A stretch of DNA of 6,450 nucleotides from assembly GCA_021799555.1 (NCBI GenBank), contig JAJZAG010000219.1, positions 1 to 6,450 of the forward strand, given 5' to 3'. This document shows, one piece after another, positions 1 through 6,377 of the stretch. The stretch comes from Deltaproteobacteria bacterium. Lineage in GTDB: Bacteria; Desulfobacterota; Binatia; Binatales; Binataceae. How positions within the stretch are numbered: position 1 is the stretch's first letter; each line of letters starts with the position of its first letter. Below the pieces are notes generated by a model. It saw only the letters and a program-made list of their open reading frames with translations. It was not told the origin of the DNA and did not search any database. Both the position numbers and the translations under genes were made by a program.

Positions 1-170
1 ATTGTGATGATGGCCAAGCCGACGAGTACTTTAGTCGATCCCCGGCGCCCTCGTCATCACCGGCAAGGTTGCGCCGCGCGGCGCAGCGCCGCACGATCTA
101 AAGGGCGCGCCCGCGGCTCTCAACTTTCACGGGCGTTCGGCGCATCATGGAGGGTGGAGTACCGAAGCCG
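1..170. other. Non-coding leader upstream of aceE with GC palindromes
   Basis: No gene is convincing here. The stretch contains a 14-base perfect palindrome at 71-84 (GCGCCGCGCGGCGC). This overlaps an alternative 7-bp hairpin, 78-84 with 86-92, that has a one-base loop. A 10-base palindrome (GGGCGCGCCC) lies at 103-112. They may shape the aceE 5' leader or mark the end of an upstream unit, but no U-tract follows. I could not find a good -35/-10 pair, so the aceE promoter is not placed. Confidence 0.4.
149..159 (+). promoter_or_regulatory. Ribosome binding site deciding the aceE start
   Basis: The purine-rich run GGAGGGTGGAG ends 11 bases before the ATG at 171. It would lie inside the coding region if the upstream ATG at 147 were used, and that ATG has no Shine-Dalgarno-like sequence in front of it. 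This supports the start at 171. Confidence 0.6.
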
Positions 171-2828
171 ATGGACAGGCCAGCTGATATCGATCCCGAA
201 GAAACTCGCGAGTGGCTCGACGCCCTCGACGCGGTAATCGACGCCGAGGGCGTCGACCGCGGCCACTATTTGCTCGAAAACCTGCTCACCAAGGCGCGTT
301 CGCGCGGCGCCTTTTTGCCCTACAACGCGAACACCCCGTACCTGAACACGATTCCGGTCGAACTGGAACCGCGCTCGCCGGGAAATCGTGAGATCGAGCG
401 CCGGATCAGATCGATTATCCGCTGGAACGCGGTCGCGATTATTCTGCGCGCCAACGCGACCAGTTCGGAGCTGGGCGGGCATATCGCGAGCTTTCAATCG
501 ATCGCGACGTTGTACGACGTTGGCTTCGGCCACTTCTGGCGCGCGCCGACCGCCGATCGCGCCGGCGACTTGATTTACTTGCAGGGCCATTCCTCGCCCG
601 GAATCTACGCGCGCGCATTCCTCGAGGGACGGCTCACCGAGAAGGATCTGCTGAAATTTCGCCAGGAATCCGACGGCCACGGACTCTCCTCGTATCCGCA
701 TCCGTGGCTGATGCCGCAATTCTGGGAATTTTCGACCGTGTCGATGGGGCTAGGGCCGCTGATGGCAATCTATCAAGCGCGCTTCATGAAGTACCTGCAG
801 GGTCGCGGCCTCGCCGACATCGGCGACCGCAAGGTATGGGCGTTTGTCGGCGACGGCGAGATGGACGAGCCCGAATCGCTCGGCGCGATATCGATGGCGG
901 CGCGCGAGAAACTCGACAACCTGATTTTCGTGGTCAACTGCAATCTCCAGCGCCTCGACGGGCCGGTGCGCGGCAACGGCAAGATTATCCAGGAGCTCGA
1001 GGCGAGTTTCCGCGGCTCCGGCTGGAACGTGATCAAGGTCATTTGGGGCGCCAACTGGGACGCGCTGCTCGCACGCGACAAGACCGGGTTGCTCCGCAAG
1101 CGGATGGAAGAATGCGTTGACGGCGAATACCAGGCGTTCAAGGCCAATAACGGCGCTTACGTTCGCCGCGAGTTCTTCGGCAAATATCCCGAACTGCTCG
1201 AGATGGTTTCCGGCATGACCGACGACGAGATCTGGCAGCTTCGGCGCGGCGGCCACGACCCGGTAAAGATTTACGCGGCCTACGCCGCCGCGGTCGCCCA
1301 TCAGGGGCAGCCGACCGTGATTCTCGCCAAAACCGTCAAGGGCTACGGGATGGGCGAATCCGGTGAGGGGATGAATATCGCCCATCAGGCCAAGCACATG
1401 ACGCTACCGGCTCTCAAGGCGTTTCGCGATCGTTACAAGATTCCGATCTCCGACGAGAAACTACTCGAGGCGCCCTTTTTTCGCCCCGCGGAAGACAGCG
1501 AGGAAATCCAGTATCTCAAGAAAAGCCGCGAGGCGCTCGGCGGCGTGATTCCGCAGCGCCGCCGCACGTCAACCGCACTCGAGATTCCGCCGCTTAGCAC
1601 CTTCGATTCGCAGCTCAAAGGCACCGAAGACCGAGAAATCTCGACCACGATGGCGTTCGTCCGAATACTCGCGGCGCTCCTGCGCGACAAAAACTTGGGC
1701 CAGCGCATCGTCCCGATCGTGCCCGACGAGTCGCGAACCTTTGGGATGGAAGGGATGTTCCGGCAGCTCGGGATTTTTTCCCAGGTCGGGCAGCTCTACA
1801 AGCCCGTCGACGCCGGCCAGTTGATGTTCTATCGCGAGCATCAGCAGGGCCAGATTTTGCAAGAGGGAATCAACGAGGCGGGCGCGATGTCCTCATGGAT
1901 CGCGGCGGCGACTTCGTACAGCTCGCATCATCTGCCGATGATCCCGTTTTACATTTTCTACTCGATGTTCGGATTCCAGCGCGTGGGCGACCTCGCCTGG
2001 GCGGCCGCCGATATGCGCTGCCGCGGGTTTCTGCTCGGCGGCACTTCCGGCCGCACCACGCTCAACGGCGAGGGCCTGCAGCACGCCGACGGCCACAGTC
2101 ATATCCTTGCGTCGGCGATCCCTAATTGTGCCGCCTACGATCCGACCTTCTCCTATGAAGTCGCGGTGATCATTCACGAGGGACTGCGCCGGATGTTTCA
2201 AGAACAGGAAGACGTGTTTTACTACATCACATTGCTCAACGAGAACTATCCGCATCCGCCCATCCCCGAGGGCGCGCACGACGGAATCCTGAAGGGGATG
2301 TACCTGCTCCGCGACGGCAGCGATGCGAAGGCGCCGCGCGTCCAACTGCTCGGGTCGGGCGCGATCCTGCGCGAAGTGATCGCCGCCGCCGACCTGCTGC
2401 GCGAGGATTTCGGAGTCGCCTCCGACGTCTGGAGCGTTCCGAGCTTCACCCAGTTGCGCCGCGAAGGTCTCGAGGCCGAACGCTGGAACATGCTGCATCC
2501 CACGGCGCCGCAACGCAAAAGTTATGTCGAAACCTGCCTCGCCGAGCGCCGCGGCCCCGTCGTCGCGGCGAGCGACTATATCAAGGCGTTCGCCGACGAG
2601 ATTCGCCCTTTCATCGGCCGGCGCTACCGCGTACTTGGCACCGACGGGTTCGGACGCAGCGACTATCGCAAGCAGCTGCGCAACTTCTTCGAAGTCGATC
2701 GCCGTTACGTCGCACTCGCCGCGCTCAAAAGCCTCGCCGACGAGGAGGAGATTCCCGTCTCCCGCGTTGAGGACGCGATTCGCAAGTACGATATCGATCC
2801 GGAAAAACCCAGCCCGGTGACGGTGTAG
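171..2828 (+). CDS. aceE: Pyruvate dehydrogenase E1 component, homodimeric type
   Basis: Thiamine-diphosphate enzyme that decarboxylates pyruvate and reductively acetylates the lipoyl group of E2, feeding acetyl-CoA into central metabolism in the cytoplasm. From the ATG at 171 it has 885 residues, close to the 887 of E. coli AceE. The N-terminus (DIDPEETREWLDAL) aligns with the E. coli start, and a Shine-Dalgarno run precedes this ATG. The ATG at 147 would add eight residues. Visible motifs: QGHSSPG near residue 138 (conserved His140), the ThDP/Mg motif GDGEMDE at 227 to NCN at 256-258, AHQ with His405 in the active-site loop, QEGINE at 564-569 holding the likely cofactor-activating Glu, and GTSGRTTLNGEG at 624 followed by HADGHSH at 638-644. 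No frameshift or missing motif is seen. aceF follows after 9 bases, so the two are almost surely one transcript. The identification is very secure. Confidence 0.97.
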   Translation: MDRPADIDPEETREWLDALDAVIDAEGVDRGHYLLENLLTKARSRGAFLPYNANTPYLNTIPVELEPRSPGNREIERRIRSIIRWNAVAIILRANATSSELGGHIASFQSIATLYDVGFGHFWRAPTADRAGDLIYLQGHSSPGIYARAFLEGRLTEKDLLKFRQESDGHGLSSYPHPWLMPQFWEFSTVSMGLGPLMAIYQARFMKYLQGRGLADIGDRKVWAFVGDGEMDEPESLGAISMAAREKLDNLIFVVNCNLQRLDGPVRGNGKIIQELEASFRGSGWNVIKVIWGANWDALLARDKTGLLRKRMEECVDGEYQAFKANNGAYVRREFFGKYPELLEMVSGMTDDEIWQLRRGGHDPVKIYAAYAAAVAHQGQPTVILAKTVKGYGMGESGEGMNIAHQAKHMTLPALKAFRDRYKIPISDEKLLEAPFFRPAEDSEEIQYLKKSREALGGVIPQRRRTSTALEIPPLSTFDSQLKGTEDREISTTMAFVRILAALLRDKNLGQRIVPIVPDESRTFGMEGMFRQLGIFSQVGQLYKPVDAGQLMFYREHQQGQILQEGINEAGAMSSWIAAATSYSSHHLPMIPFYIFYSMFGFQRVGDLAWAAADMRCRGFLLGGTSGRTTLNGEGLQHADGHSHILASAIPNCAAYDPTFSYEVAVIIHEGLRRMFQEQEDVFYYITLLNENYPHPPIPEGAHDGILKGMYLLRDGSDAKAPRVQLLGSGAILREVIAAADLLREDFGVASDVWSVPSFTQLRREGLEAERWNMLHPTAPQRKSYVETCLAERRGPVVAASDYIKAFADEIRPFIGRRYRVLGTDGFGRSDYRKQLRNFFEVDRRYVALAALKSLADEEEIPVSRVEDAIRKYDIDPEKPSPVTV

Positions 2829-2837
2829 GTCTCCGCA

Positions 2838-4160
2838 ATGGGTACGCTGATCGACGTCAAGGTTCCGGATATCGGCGACTTCACCGACGTGGACGTGATC
2901 GAGGTGATGGTCAAGCCGGGCGATCGCGTCCGCGCTGAGGATTCGCTGATCACGATCGAATCCGACAAAGCGACGATGGAGGTGCCGTCGCCGCTTTCCG
3001 GAGTGGTCAAAGAGCTCAGGGTAAAGCTTGGCGACAAGGTTTCGGAAGGCTCGCCGATTGTCGTGCTCGAGACCGACGCGGCCGATCACGAATCGAGCGG
3101 CGCGCCCGCGCCGCGCCCGCAGGCGAAGCCCCAGGCCGAGCCGCCGGCGCTGTCGATCCGCAAGATCCCGGAAGCCGCGCCGGACTCCGCCAAAGATGGC
3201 CGCGATGCATCCGTAGTCGCCGCGCCCGCCGCGCCGCCGCCTGAGCTTGCGCGCGCCAAACCGCACGCGAGCCCCGCCGTCAGAAAATTCGCGCGCACGC
3301 TCGGCGTCGATCTCGCCCTTGTCGCGGGTTCAGGAATGAAGGGGCGCATCTTTCGCACCGATGTCGAAAAATTCGTCAAAACGACCCTGATGCACTCGAG
3401 CGCCGCCCCAACCGGCGCCGGTGCTTCGCTTAACCTTATCGCGTGGCCGAAGGTGGATTTCTCGCGCTTCGGTTCCGTCGAGACTCGTCCGCTGTCGAGA
3501 ATCCGCCGCGCCACCAAGGCCAACCTCGCGCGCAATTGGGTGATGATCCCGCACGTCACTCAGTTCGACGAAGCCGACGTCACCGAACTCGAAGCGCTGC
3601 GCCGCCAGGTCAATGAGACTCACGCCAAAGACGGTGTGCGCGTCACGATCCTCGCTTTCATCGTGAAGGCGATGGTTGCGGCGCTCGCGGAATTTCCCGA
3701 GTTCAACGCCTCGCTCGACGGCGATAATCTGGTCCTCAAGAAATATTTTCATATCGGCTTTGCCGCCGACACGCCCGACGGATTGGTCGTTCCAGTCCTG
3801 CGCGACGCCGACAAAAAGGGCGTCGTCCAGATCGCTCGCGAAACCGCCGAGCTAGCCGCTGCCGCGCGCGCGGGTAAGCTTGCGCCGATGGATATCCAGG
3901 GCGGATGCATCACGATTTCCAGCCTCGGCGGAATCGGCGGCACCGCATTTACGCCGATCATCAACGCTCCCGAAGTCGCCATCCTCGGCGTGTCGAAGCT
4001 GAGCACGAAACCCGTCTATCGCGACGGCGAGTTCGTCGCGCGCCTGATCCTGCCGCTGTCGCTGTCGTACGACCATCGCGTGATCGACGGCGCCGCGGCC
4101 GCACGCTTCATCACCTACTTGGGCTCCGTGCTGGCCGACATGCGGCGCGCGCTGTTGTAG
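2838..4160 (+). CDS. aceF: Dihydrolipoamide acetyltransferase, E2 of pyruvate dehydrogenase, single lipoyl domain
   Basis: Core of the pyruvate dehydrogenase complex; its swinging lipoyl arm takes the acetyl group from AceE and transfers it to CoA. The 440 residues show one lipoyl domain (about 1-78) with the lipoylation motif DKAT at Lys44. An Ala/Pro-rich flexible linker follows (about 85-142), then a peripheral subunit-binding domain (about 143-181, beginning ASPAVRKFARTLGVD). The catalytic domain spans about 203-440. It carries NWVMIPHVTQFD at 233-244 and DHRVIDG at 412-418, where His413 and Asp417 are the catalytic pair. E. coli AceF has three lipoyl domains, so this is the short form. 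The start is 9 bases after the aceE stop and has only a weak AGGT element, which suggests translational coupling. The catalytic-domain sequence fits an acetyltransferase partnered with homodimeric E1 better than a 2-oxoglutarate or branched-chain E2. No E3 gene follows. Confidence 0.96.
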   Translation: MGTLIDVKVPDIGDFTDVDVIEVMVKPGDRVRAEDSLITIESDKATMEVPSPLSGVVKELRVKLGDKVSEGSPIVVLETDAADHESSGAPAPRPQAKPQAEPPALSIRKIPEAAPDSAKDGRDASVVAAPAAPPPELARAKPHASPAVRKFARTLGVDLALVAGSGMKGRIFRTDVEKFVKTTLMHSSAAPTGAGASLNLIAWPKVDFSRFGSVETRPLSRIRRATKANLARNWVMIPHVTQFDEADVTELEALRRQVNETHAKDGVRVTILAFIVKAMVAALAEFPEFNASLDGDNLVLKKYFHIGFAADTPDGLVVPVLRDADKKGVVQIARETAELAAAARAGKLAPMDIQGGCITISSLGGIGGTAFTPIINAPEVAILGVSKLSTKPVYRDGEFVARLILPLSLSYDHRVIDGAAAARFITYLGSVLADMRRALL

Positions 4161-4210
4161 CTTTCAGCGTAAATCGCACTCCAGCTCGCGATCGACGCGC
4201 GGGCGCGGGA

Positions 4211-4275
4211 CAAAAAAATGGCCGGGTTACCGTTGGGGACCGTGGGTGGGGCGCCTACGGCAGTAACCCGGCCGT
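4211..4275 (-). terminator. Hairpin plus U-tract, intrinsic terminator of minus-strand transcription
   Basis: A perfect 11-bp inverted repeat pairs 4220-4230 (GGCCGGGTTAC) with 4263-4273. Inside it a second 7-bp stem can form, 4240-4246 (CCGTGGG) with 4254-4260, closing a 7-base loop. On the minus strand the hairpin is followed by AT and then seven Ts, complementary to the A-run at 4212-4218. On the plus strand no U-run follows, so the orientation is minus. No minus-strand gene is recognisable upstream of it, so what it terminates is unknown. Confidence 0.5.
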
Positions 4276-4565
4276 GCTTGGGGACAGGCGCTGTTGGTTT
4301 CTCGGGGGAGGAGATTGCAGCGCATCGATAGAGCAGAGCAAGAGCGGTGCCGCGGGAAAAGTGTAGGAAAATCAAGGCTGGCGGGCGAAATTACTTTCGC
4401 GAAATGCGATCCAAAATCCCCCGTGCCGATCGTGGAGCCTCATTTCGGCCTAACTTTTCAAGACTTTTGCGCGATACGATTCGCCGTCGCGGAGCGTCGC
4501 AGAATTTCGCAAATCGCGCAGCCAATCCCATTCCCGCAATCTTGATCCTGCACCCCGAGTCTCGA

Positions 4566-4612
4566 ATCGCGGCGATCGATGAGACGCCGATCGCACCGTC
4601 GATCGCCGCGAT
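4566..4612. repeat. 14-bp perfect inverted repeat
   Basis: The arm ATCGCGGCGATCGA at 4566-4579 is exactly complementary to 4599-4612, with a 19-base spacer. A G-T pair and a G-C pair can extend the stem inward by two. No U-tract follows on either strand, so it is not a simple intrinsic terminator. The surroundings are rich in GATCG-type words, which raises the chance of accidental pairing. It could be a repeat-family member or an RNA hairpin. Confidence 0.55.
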
Positions 4613-4691
4613 CGCACTCGGCGATAACGGTCGCCGCGCGCAAAAATTCCGCGACTTCTTTCCATCATCGACGCGATCTATTCCGCCTCAC

Positions 4692-4710
4692 GCATCGAAT
4701 TCTTCGATGC
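4692..4710. repeat. 8-bp hairpin upstream of the tRNA array
   Basis: GCATCGAA at 4692-4699 and TTCGATGC at 4703-4710 form a perfect 8-bp inverted repeat around a TTC spacer. It ends four bases before the candidate -35 of the tRNA promoter and could be an operator-like site. No regulator is identifiable. Confidence 0.4.
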
Positions 4711-4713
4711 CCG

Positions 4714-4740
4714 TTGAGAGGTTTCGATCCGTGTGTTAAT
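4714..4740 (+). promoter_or_regulatory. Candidate sigma-70 promoter of the tRNA array
   Basis: TTGAGA at 4714-4719 matches five of six bases of the consensus -35. A TG-GTTAAT-like -10 lies at 4735-4740 after a short 15-base spacer. Transcription would begin only a few bases before tRNA-Pro at 4752, which suits a stable RNA operon. The spacing is suboptimal, so this is tentative. Confidence 0.35.
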
Positions 4741-4751
4741 TCCTACCGTCA

Positions 4752-4825
4752 CGGGGCGTGGCGCAGCCTGGTAGCGCACCTGCCTTGGGAGCAGGGGGTC
4801 GGCCGTTCAAATCGGCTCGCCCCGA
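4752..4825 (+). tRNA. tRNA-Pro(TGG)
   Basis: Full cloverleaf. The acceptor CGGGGCG pairs with CGCCCCG at 4818-4824, followed by discriminator A. The D-arm is GCGC...GCGC, and the anticodon stem CCTGC/GCAGG encloses CTTGGGA with anticodon TGG. The T-arm is GGCCG-TTCAAAT-CGGCT. The 3' CCA is not encoded (TTTA follows) and must be added after transcription. It is the first of the array and lies only four bases before tRNA-Arg, so they are probably co-transcribed. Confidence 0.97.
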
Positions 4826-4829
4826 TTTA

Positions 4830-4906
4830 GCGCCAGTAGCTCAGGTGGAAAGAGCAGCGGCCTTCTAAGCCGCGGGTCAGGGGTTCGAATCCCTTCTGGC
4901 GCGCCA
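4830..4906 (+). tRNA. tRNA-Arg(TCT)
   Basis: Full cloverleaf with a perfect 7-bp acceptor stem, GCGCCAG with CTGGCGC at 4896-4902, then discriminator G and an encoded CCA at 4904-4906. The anticodon stem GCGGC/GCCGC encloses CTTCTAA, giving anticodon TCT, which reads AGA and AGG codons. The T-arm is AGGGG-TTCGAAT-CCCTT. It follows tRNA-Pro by four bases. Confidence 0.97.
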
Positions 4907-4959
4907 TGGAATTTTGCGGGCGCATCGCACGCATAGCGGCCGCGCTTGATTTTCGCAGT

Positions 4960-5011
4960 GGTGGGTGTAGCTCAGTTGGTAGAGCGCTGGCTTGTTGCTC
5001 CACTCACCCCA
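4960..5011 (+). pseudogene. tRNA-His remnant lacking the anticodon 3' strand, variable loop and T-arm
   Basis: The 5' half is a normal tRNA: acceptor GTGGGTG at 4961-4967, TA, D-stem GCTC/GAGC with loop AGTTGGTA, then CTGGCTTGT of an anticodon arm. The sequence then jumps to an acceptor 3' strand, CACTCAC at 5001-5007, followed by C and CCA. The extra G at 4960 opposite discriminator C5008 is the hallmark of tRNA-His (G-1:C73). The whole is 52 bases, about 25 short. The anticodon stem has no partner strand and the T-arm is missing, so it cannot fold as a normal tRNA. The identity rests on G-1:C73, the stem sequence and the position between Arg and Lys. Because the break falls inside the anticodon, GTG itself is not intact. 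Confidence 0.85.
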
Positions 5012-5041
5012 CACATCCTGCTACGAAAGCATCTCGTCGGT

Positions 5042-5117
<76 letters not shown>

Positions 5118-5119
<2 letters not shown>

Positions 5120-5349
5120 AACTTCCGTAACTAGTGAACTTCCTGAGCGGCGGTCTCGCCGCCCGTCTGCGAGTGTGCGTGAAGGGTGCGTTGGGGGATG
5201 AAAATCGAAGCGCGCGCCGCAACGTCAATTTCGATTCGCCGCCCGAACCAACCGGGCGCAGGCACGCGCACTTTTTGAGCCTGCGGATAACGGAGGCTTA
5301 CCGCGAAAGCTTTTTTGTGCGGTGCCTTGCGCATTTCGGTGACGAGGTC
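5118..5349. other. Gap between tRNA-Lys and the antitoxin gene
   Basis: No secure gene. A GC hairpin at 5147-5162 (GCGGCG-GTCT-CGCCGC) could help end tRNA transcription but lacks a U-run. Another 7-bp inverted repeat pairs 5257-5263 (CGCAGGC) with 5279-5285. A minus-strand frame of 67 codons (5131-5334) starts 15 bases after the antitoxin stop and ends next to the tRNA. It has no ribosome binding site and no recognisable family, and is basic at its N-terminus. It could be a third operon gene or a decayed fragment. Confidence 0.35.
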
Positions 5350-5652
5350 TTATGCGGCGCGGCGGCGGCGGCCAGCTTGAGCGAGGTGAAGCTCGACATG
5401 CACTCCCGCTCGCGCGAGCATCTCGACCAGCGTGTCGATGCTGAACAGATCGATTTTTCCGCGAACCAGATCGCTCACTCGTGGTTGAGTGACTCGCAAA
5501 AGCTTTGCCGCCGATGCCTGCGTCAGCTTACGCGCCTTGATTAGACGCTCGATCTCGATCATCAAATCGGCGCGCAACCGCAGGCTCGCAGCCTCCTTTG
5601 GGCCGAAGCCCAAGTCCCGGAACACGTTTCCACTAGAGCATTCAACTTTCAC
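5350..5652 (-). CDS. XRE/HigA-type helix-turn-helix antitoxin
   Basis: DNA-binding antitoxin expected to bind and neutralise the toxin encoded just upstream and to repress their shared promoter. The 100 residues open with SSGNVFRDLGFGP at 6-18 and a helical RLRADLMIEIERLI region. The helix-turn-helix is near 43-67 (LTQASAAKLLRVTQPRVSDLVRGK). This layout is characteristic of the short XRE antitoxins that partner Gp49-like toxins. The C-terminus is Arg/Ala-rich (RRRRAA). The start is GTG at 5652, overlapping the toxin's TGA stop in a GTGA tetranucleotide, so translation is probably coupled. No separate promoter is seen. The family call is from motif recognition; specificity for this toxin is inferred from position. 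Confidence 0.9.
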   Translation of the reverse strand: MKVECSSGNVFRDLGFGPKEAASLRLRADLMIEIERLIKARKLTQASAAKLLRVTQPRVSDLVRGKIDLFSIDTLVEMLARAGVHVELHLAQAGRRRRAA

Positions 5653-6008
5653 GGCAATGTTCCTTTCCTGGACTTTACGCCGATGCGCCGGATCCGGAGT
5701 AATTCGCTGAGTCGCGAATTCCGCAGCTCCAAATCGTACCTCGCTGTCTTTCTGCTTTTTTTCTCGAACGCGTGAAGCACGTAAATTGCCTCGTCAAACT
5801 TCGCGACGTACAAGATCCGATGCTCCAGGTCAGTGTGCACCCTGATCTCTCGCACTCCCGCGCCGATCGATGGCATCGGCTTCCAATCGGACGGCTGCAA
5901 ACCGGATTGAACGAGATAGAGCTCGTAACCTCCGCGTTGGCGGGCGTCATCCGGAAAGCGCCGCACGTCACTGCGAGAAGATCCCAGCCACACCAACGCC
6001 TTCAGCAT
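5649..6008 (-). CDS. HigB/Gp49-like (RelE superfamily) toxin
   Basis: Predicted type II toxin of the phage-derived Gp49-like family within the RelE/ParE superfamily. Members typically cleave mRNA at the ribosome. The 119 residues carry the family's hallmarks: LVWLGSSRSDVRRFPDDAR at 5-23, GYELYLVQSG at 27-36, WKPMPSIGAGVREIRV at 42-57, and the core strands RILYVAKFDEAIYVLHAFEKKSRKT at 64-88. The C-terminal tail (about 101-119) is basic and slightly longer than usual. The ATG at 6008 is supported because family conservation begins four residues in. The gene is first in a two-gene minus-strand operon, in the toxin-before-antitoxin order typical of higBA, and sits inside the tRNA-Lys repeats. Its mRNA may be almost leaderless. 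An essential catalytic change cannot be judged by eye. Confidence 0.9.
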   Translation of the reverse strand: MLKALVWLGSSRSDVRRFPDDARQRGGYELYLVQSGLQPSDWKPMPSIGAGVREIRVHTDLEHRILYVAKFDEAIYVLHAFEKKSRKTARYDLELRNSRLSELLRIRRIGVKSRKGTLP

Positions 6009-6017
6009 CCGGTTCCG

Positions 6018-6046
6018 ATCATATAAAGATTTGTATACACTCTCAA
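6018..6046 (-). promoter_or_regulatory. Near-consensus sigma-70 promoter of the toxin-antitoxin operon
   Basis: On the minus strand TTGAGA (6046-6041) and TATGAT (6023-6018) each match five of six consensus bases and are separated by the optimal 17 bases. The predicted start of transcription is near 6010-6012, only two to four bases before the toxin ATG at 6008. The spacer contains the palindrome at 6032-6039, which would suit repression by the antitoxin. Confidence 0.7.
6032..6039. promoter_or_regulatory. Candidate antitoxin operator palindrome
   Basis: TGTATACA is a perfect 8-base palindrome lying between the -35 and -10 hexamers of the toxin-antitoxin promoter, where a bound XRE dimer would block polymerase. 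Autoregulation is known for this kind of operon; binding here is inferred from position and symmetry only. Confidence 0.4.
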
Positions 6047-6065
6047 CCCTTCAGCCACAGTCAGA

Positions 6066-6089
6066 GCCGCGGCGAACGTCGCCGCTGGC
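6066..6089. repeat. GC-rich hairpin upstream of the toxin promoter
   Basis: GCGGCGA at 6069-6075 pairs perfectly with 6079-6085 around an ACG loop. GCC (6066-6068) with GGC (6087-6089) extends it to ten pairs with one bulged T. No U-run follows on either strand. It lies 20 bases upstream of the -35 and may insulate the operon or be a leftover of element structure. Confidence 0.45.
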
Positions 6090-6213
6090 GCCTATGAAGC
6101 GCCGCAAAATACCCAAATCCGATCGATTACAGCGTGAAAATCCGCTTTGCTTGCCCCGATTGCACTCGGTCAATTTGAGCCAGCACGGGGATGCTGTGGC
6201 CCGTGGCGCGGCC

Positions 6214-6258
6214 CTTAATCAGCGGCTCCCGAGTTCGAGCCTCCGACGGCGCACCACA
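6214..6258 (+). pseudogene. tRNA-Lys 3' fragment, distal att-like copy
   Basis: Matches tRNA-Lys from its CTT anticodon to two bases past CCA with three substitutions, and nothing upstream of it resembles a tRNA 5' half. One change puts a C opposite C in the T-stem (CCGAG against CTCCG), so this copy has decayed and cannot be part of a functional tRNA. It is the expected displaced 3' end left by integration at tRNA-Lys. Confidence 0.8.
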
Positions 6259-6377
6259 TAAATGCCGACCCGCGTTGCTCGAATCCGCGGCCTTCACGCC
6301 ACGCTGATTGACGCCATGACACCGATGCGCCAATCGGGTACGCTGTAGGCGGATCACGCGCCAAAAGGTACGCGAAG

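Larger units (their letters stand above)
4161..4751. other. Long intergenic region between aceF and the tRNA array
   Basis: About 590 bases with no gene I can support. The open frames here (for example 4347-4739 plus and 4450-4668 minus) are Arg/Ser-rich, lack ribosome binding sites and resemble no family. The stretch holds a minus-strand terminator-like hairpin (4211-4275), a small 6-bp hairpin at 4385-4400 (GCGAAA/TTTCGC), a 14-bp inverted repeat (4566-4612), an 8-bp hairpin (4692-4710) and a candidate tRNA promoter. I see no match to RNase P RNA, tmRNA or SRP RNA signatures. No plus-strand intrinsic terminator for aceEF is evident. Confidence 0.5.

Noticed and set aside
1..56. A short open minus-strand frame running off the left edge (STKVLVGLAIIT)
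   Set aside because: The hydrophobic run looks like a protein N-terminus, but there is no ATG or GTG start or ribosome binding site in the visible part, so it cannot be supported.
1893..3266. A 457-codon minus-strand open frame across the aceE-aceF junction
   Set aside because: It is antisense to two well-conserved genes and consists of Arg/Gly/Ala/Asp-rich sequence, the usual shadow in GC-rich DNA.
4347..4739. A 130-codon plus-strand frame between aceF and tRNA-Pro
   Set aside because: It is Arg/Ser/Pro-rich low-complexity composition with no ribosome binding site. It covers the inverted repeats and candidate tRNA promoter and matches no family.
5147..5162. Hairpin after tRNA-Lys as an intrinsic terminator
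   Set aside because: The 6-bp GC stem is not followed by a U-run, so termination there is not supported.
5131..5334. A 67-codon minus-strand frame downstream of the antitoxin
   Set aside because: It is positioned like a third operon gene, but has no ribosome binding site and no recognisable family, so I describe it within the gap entry rather than as a gene.
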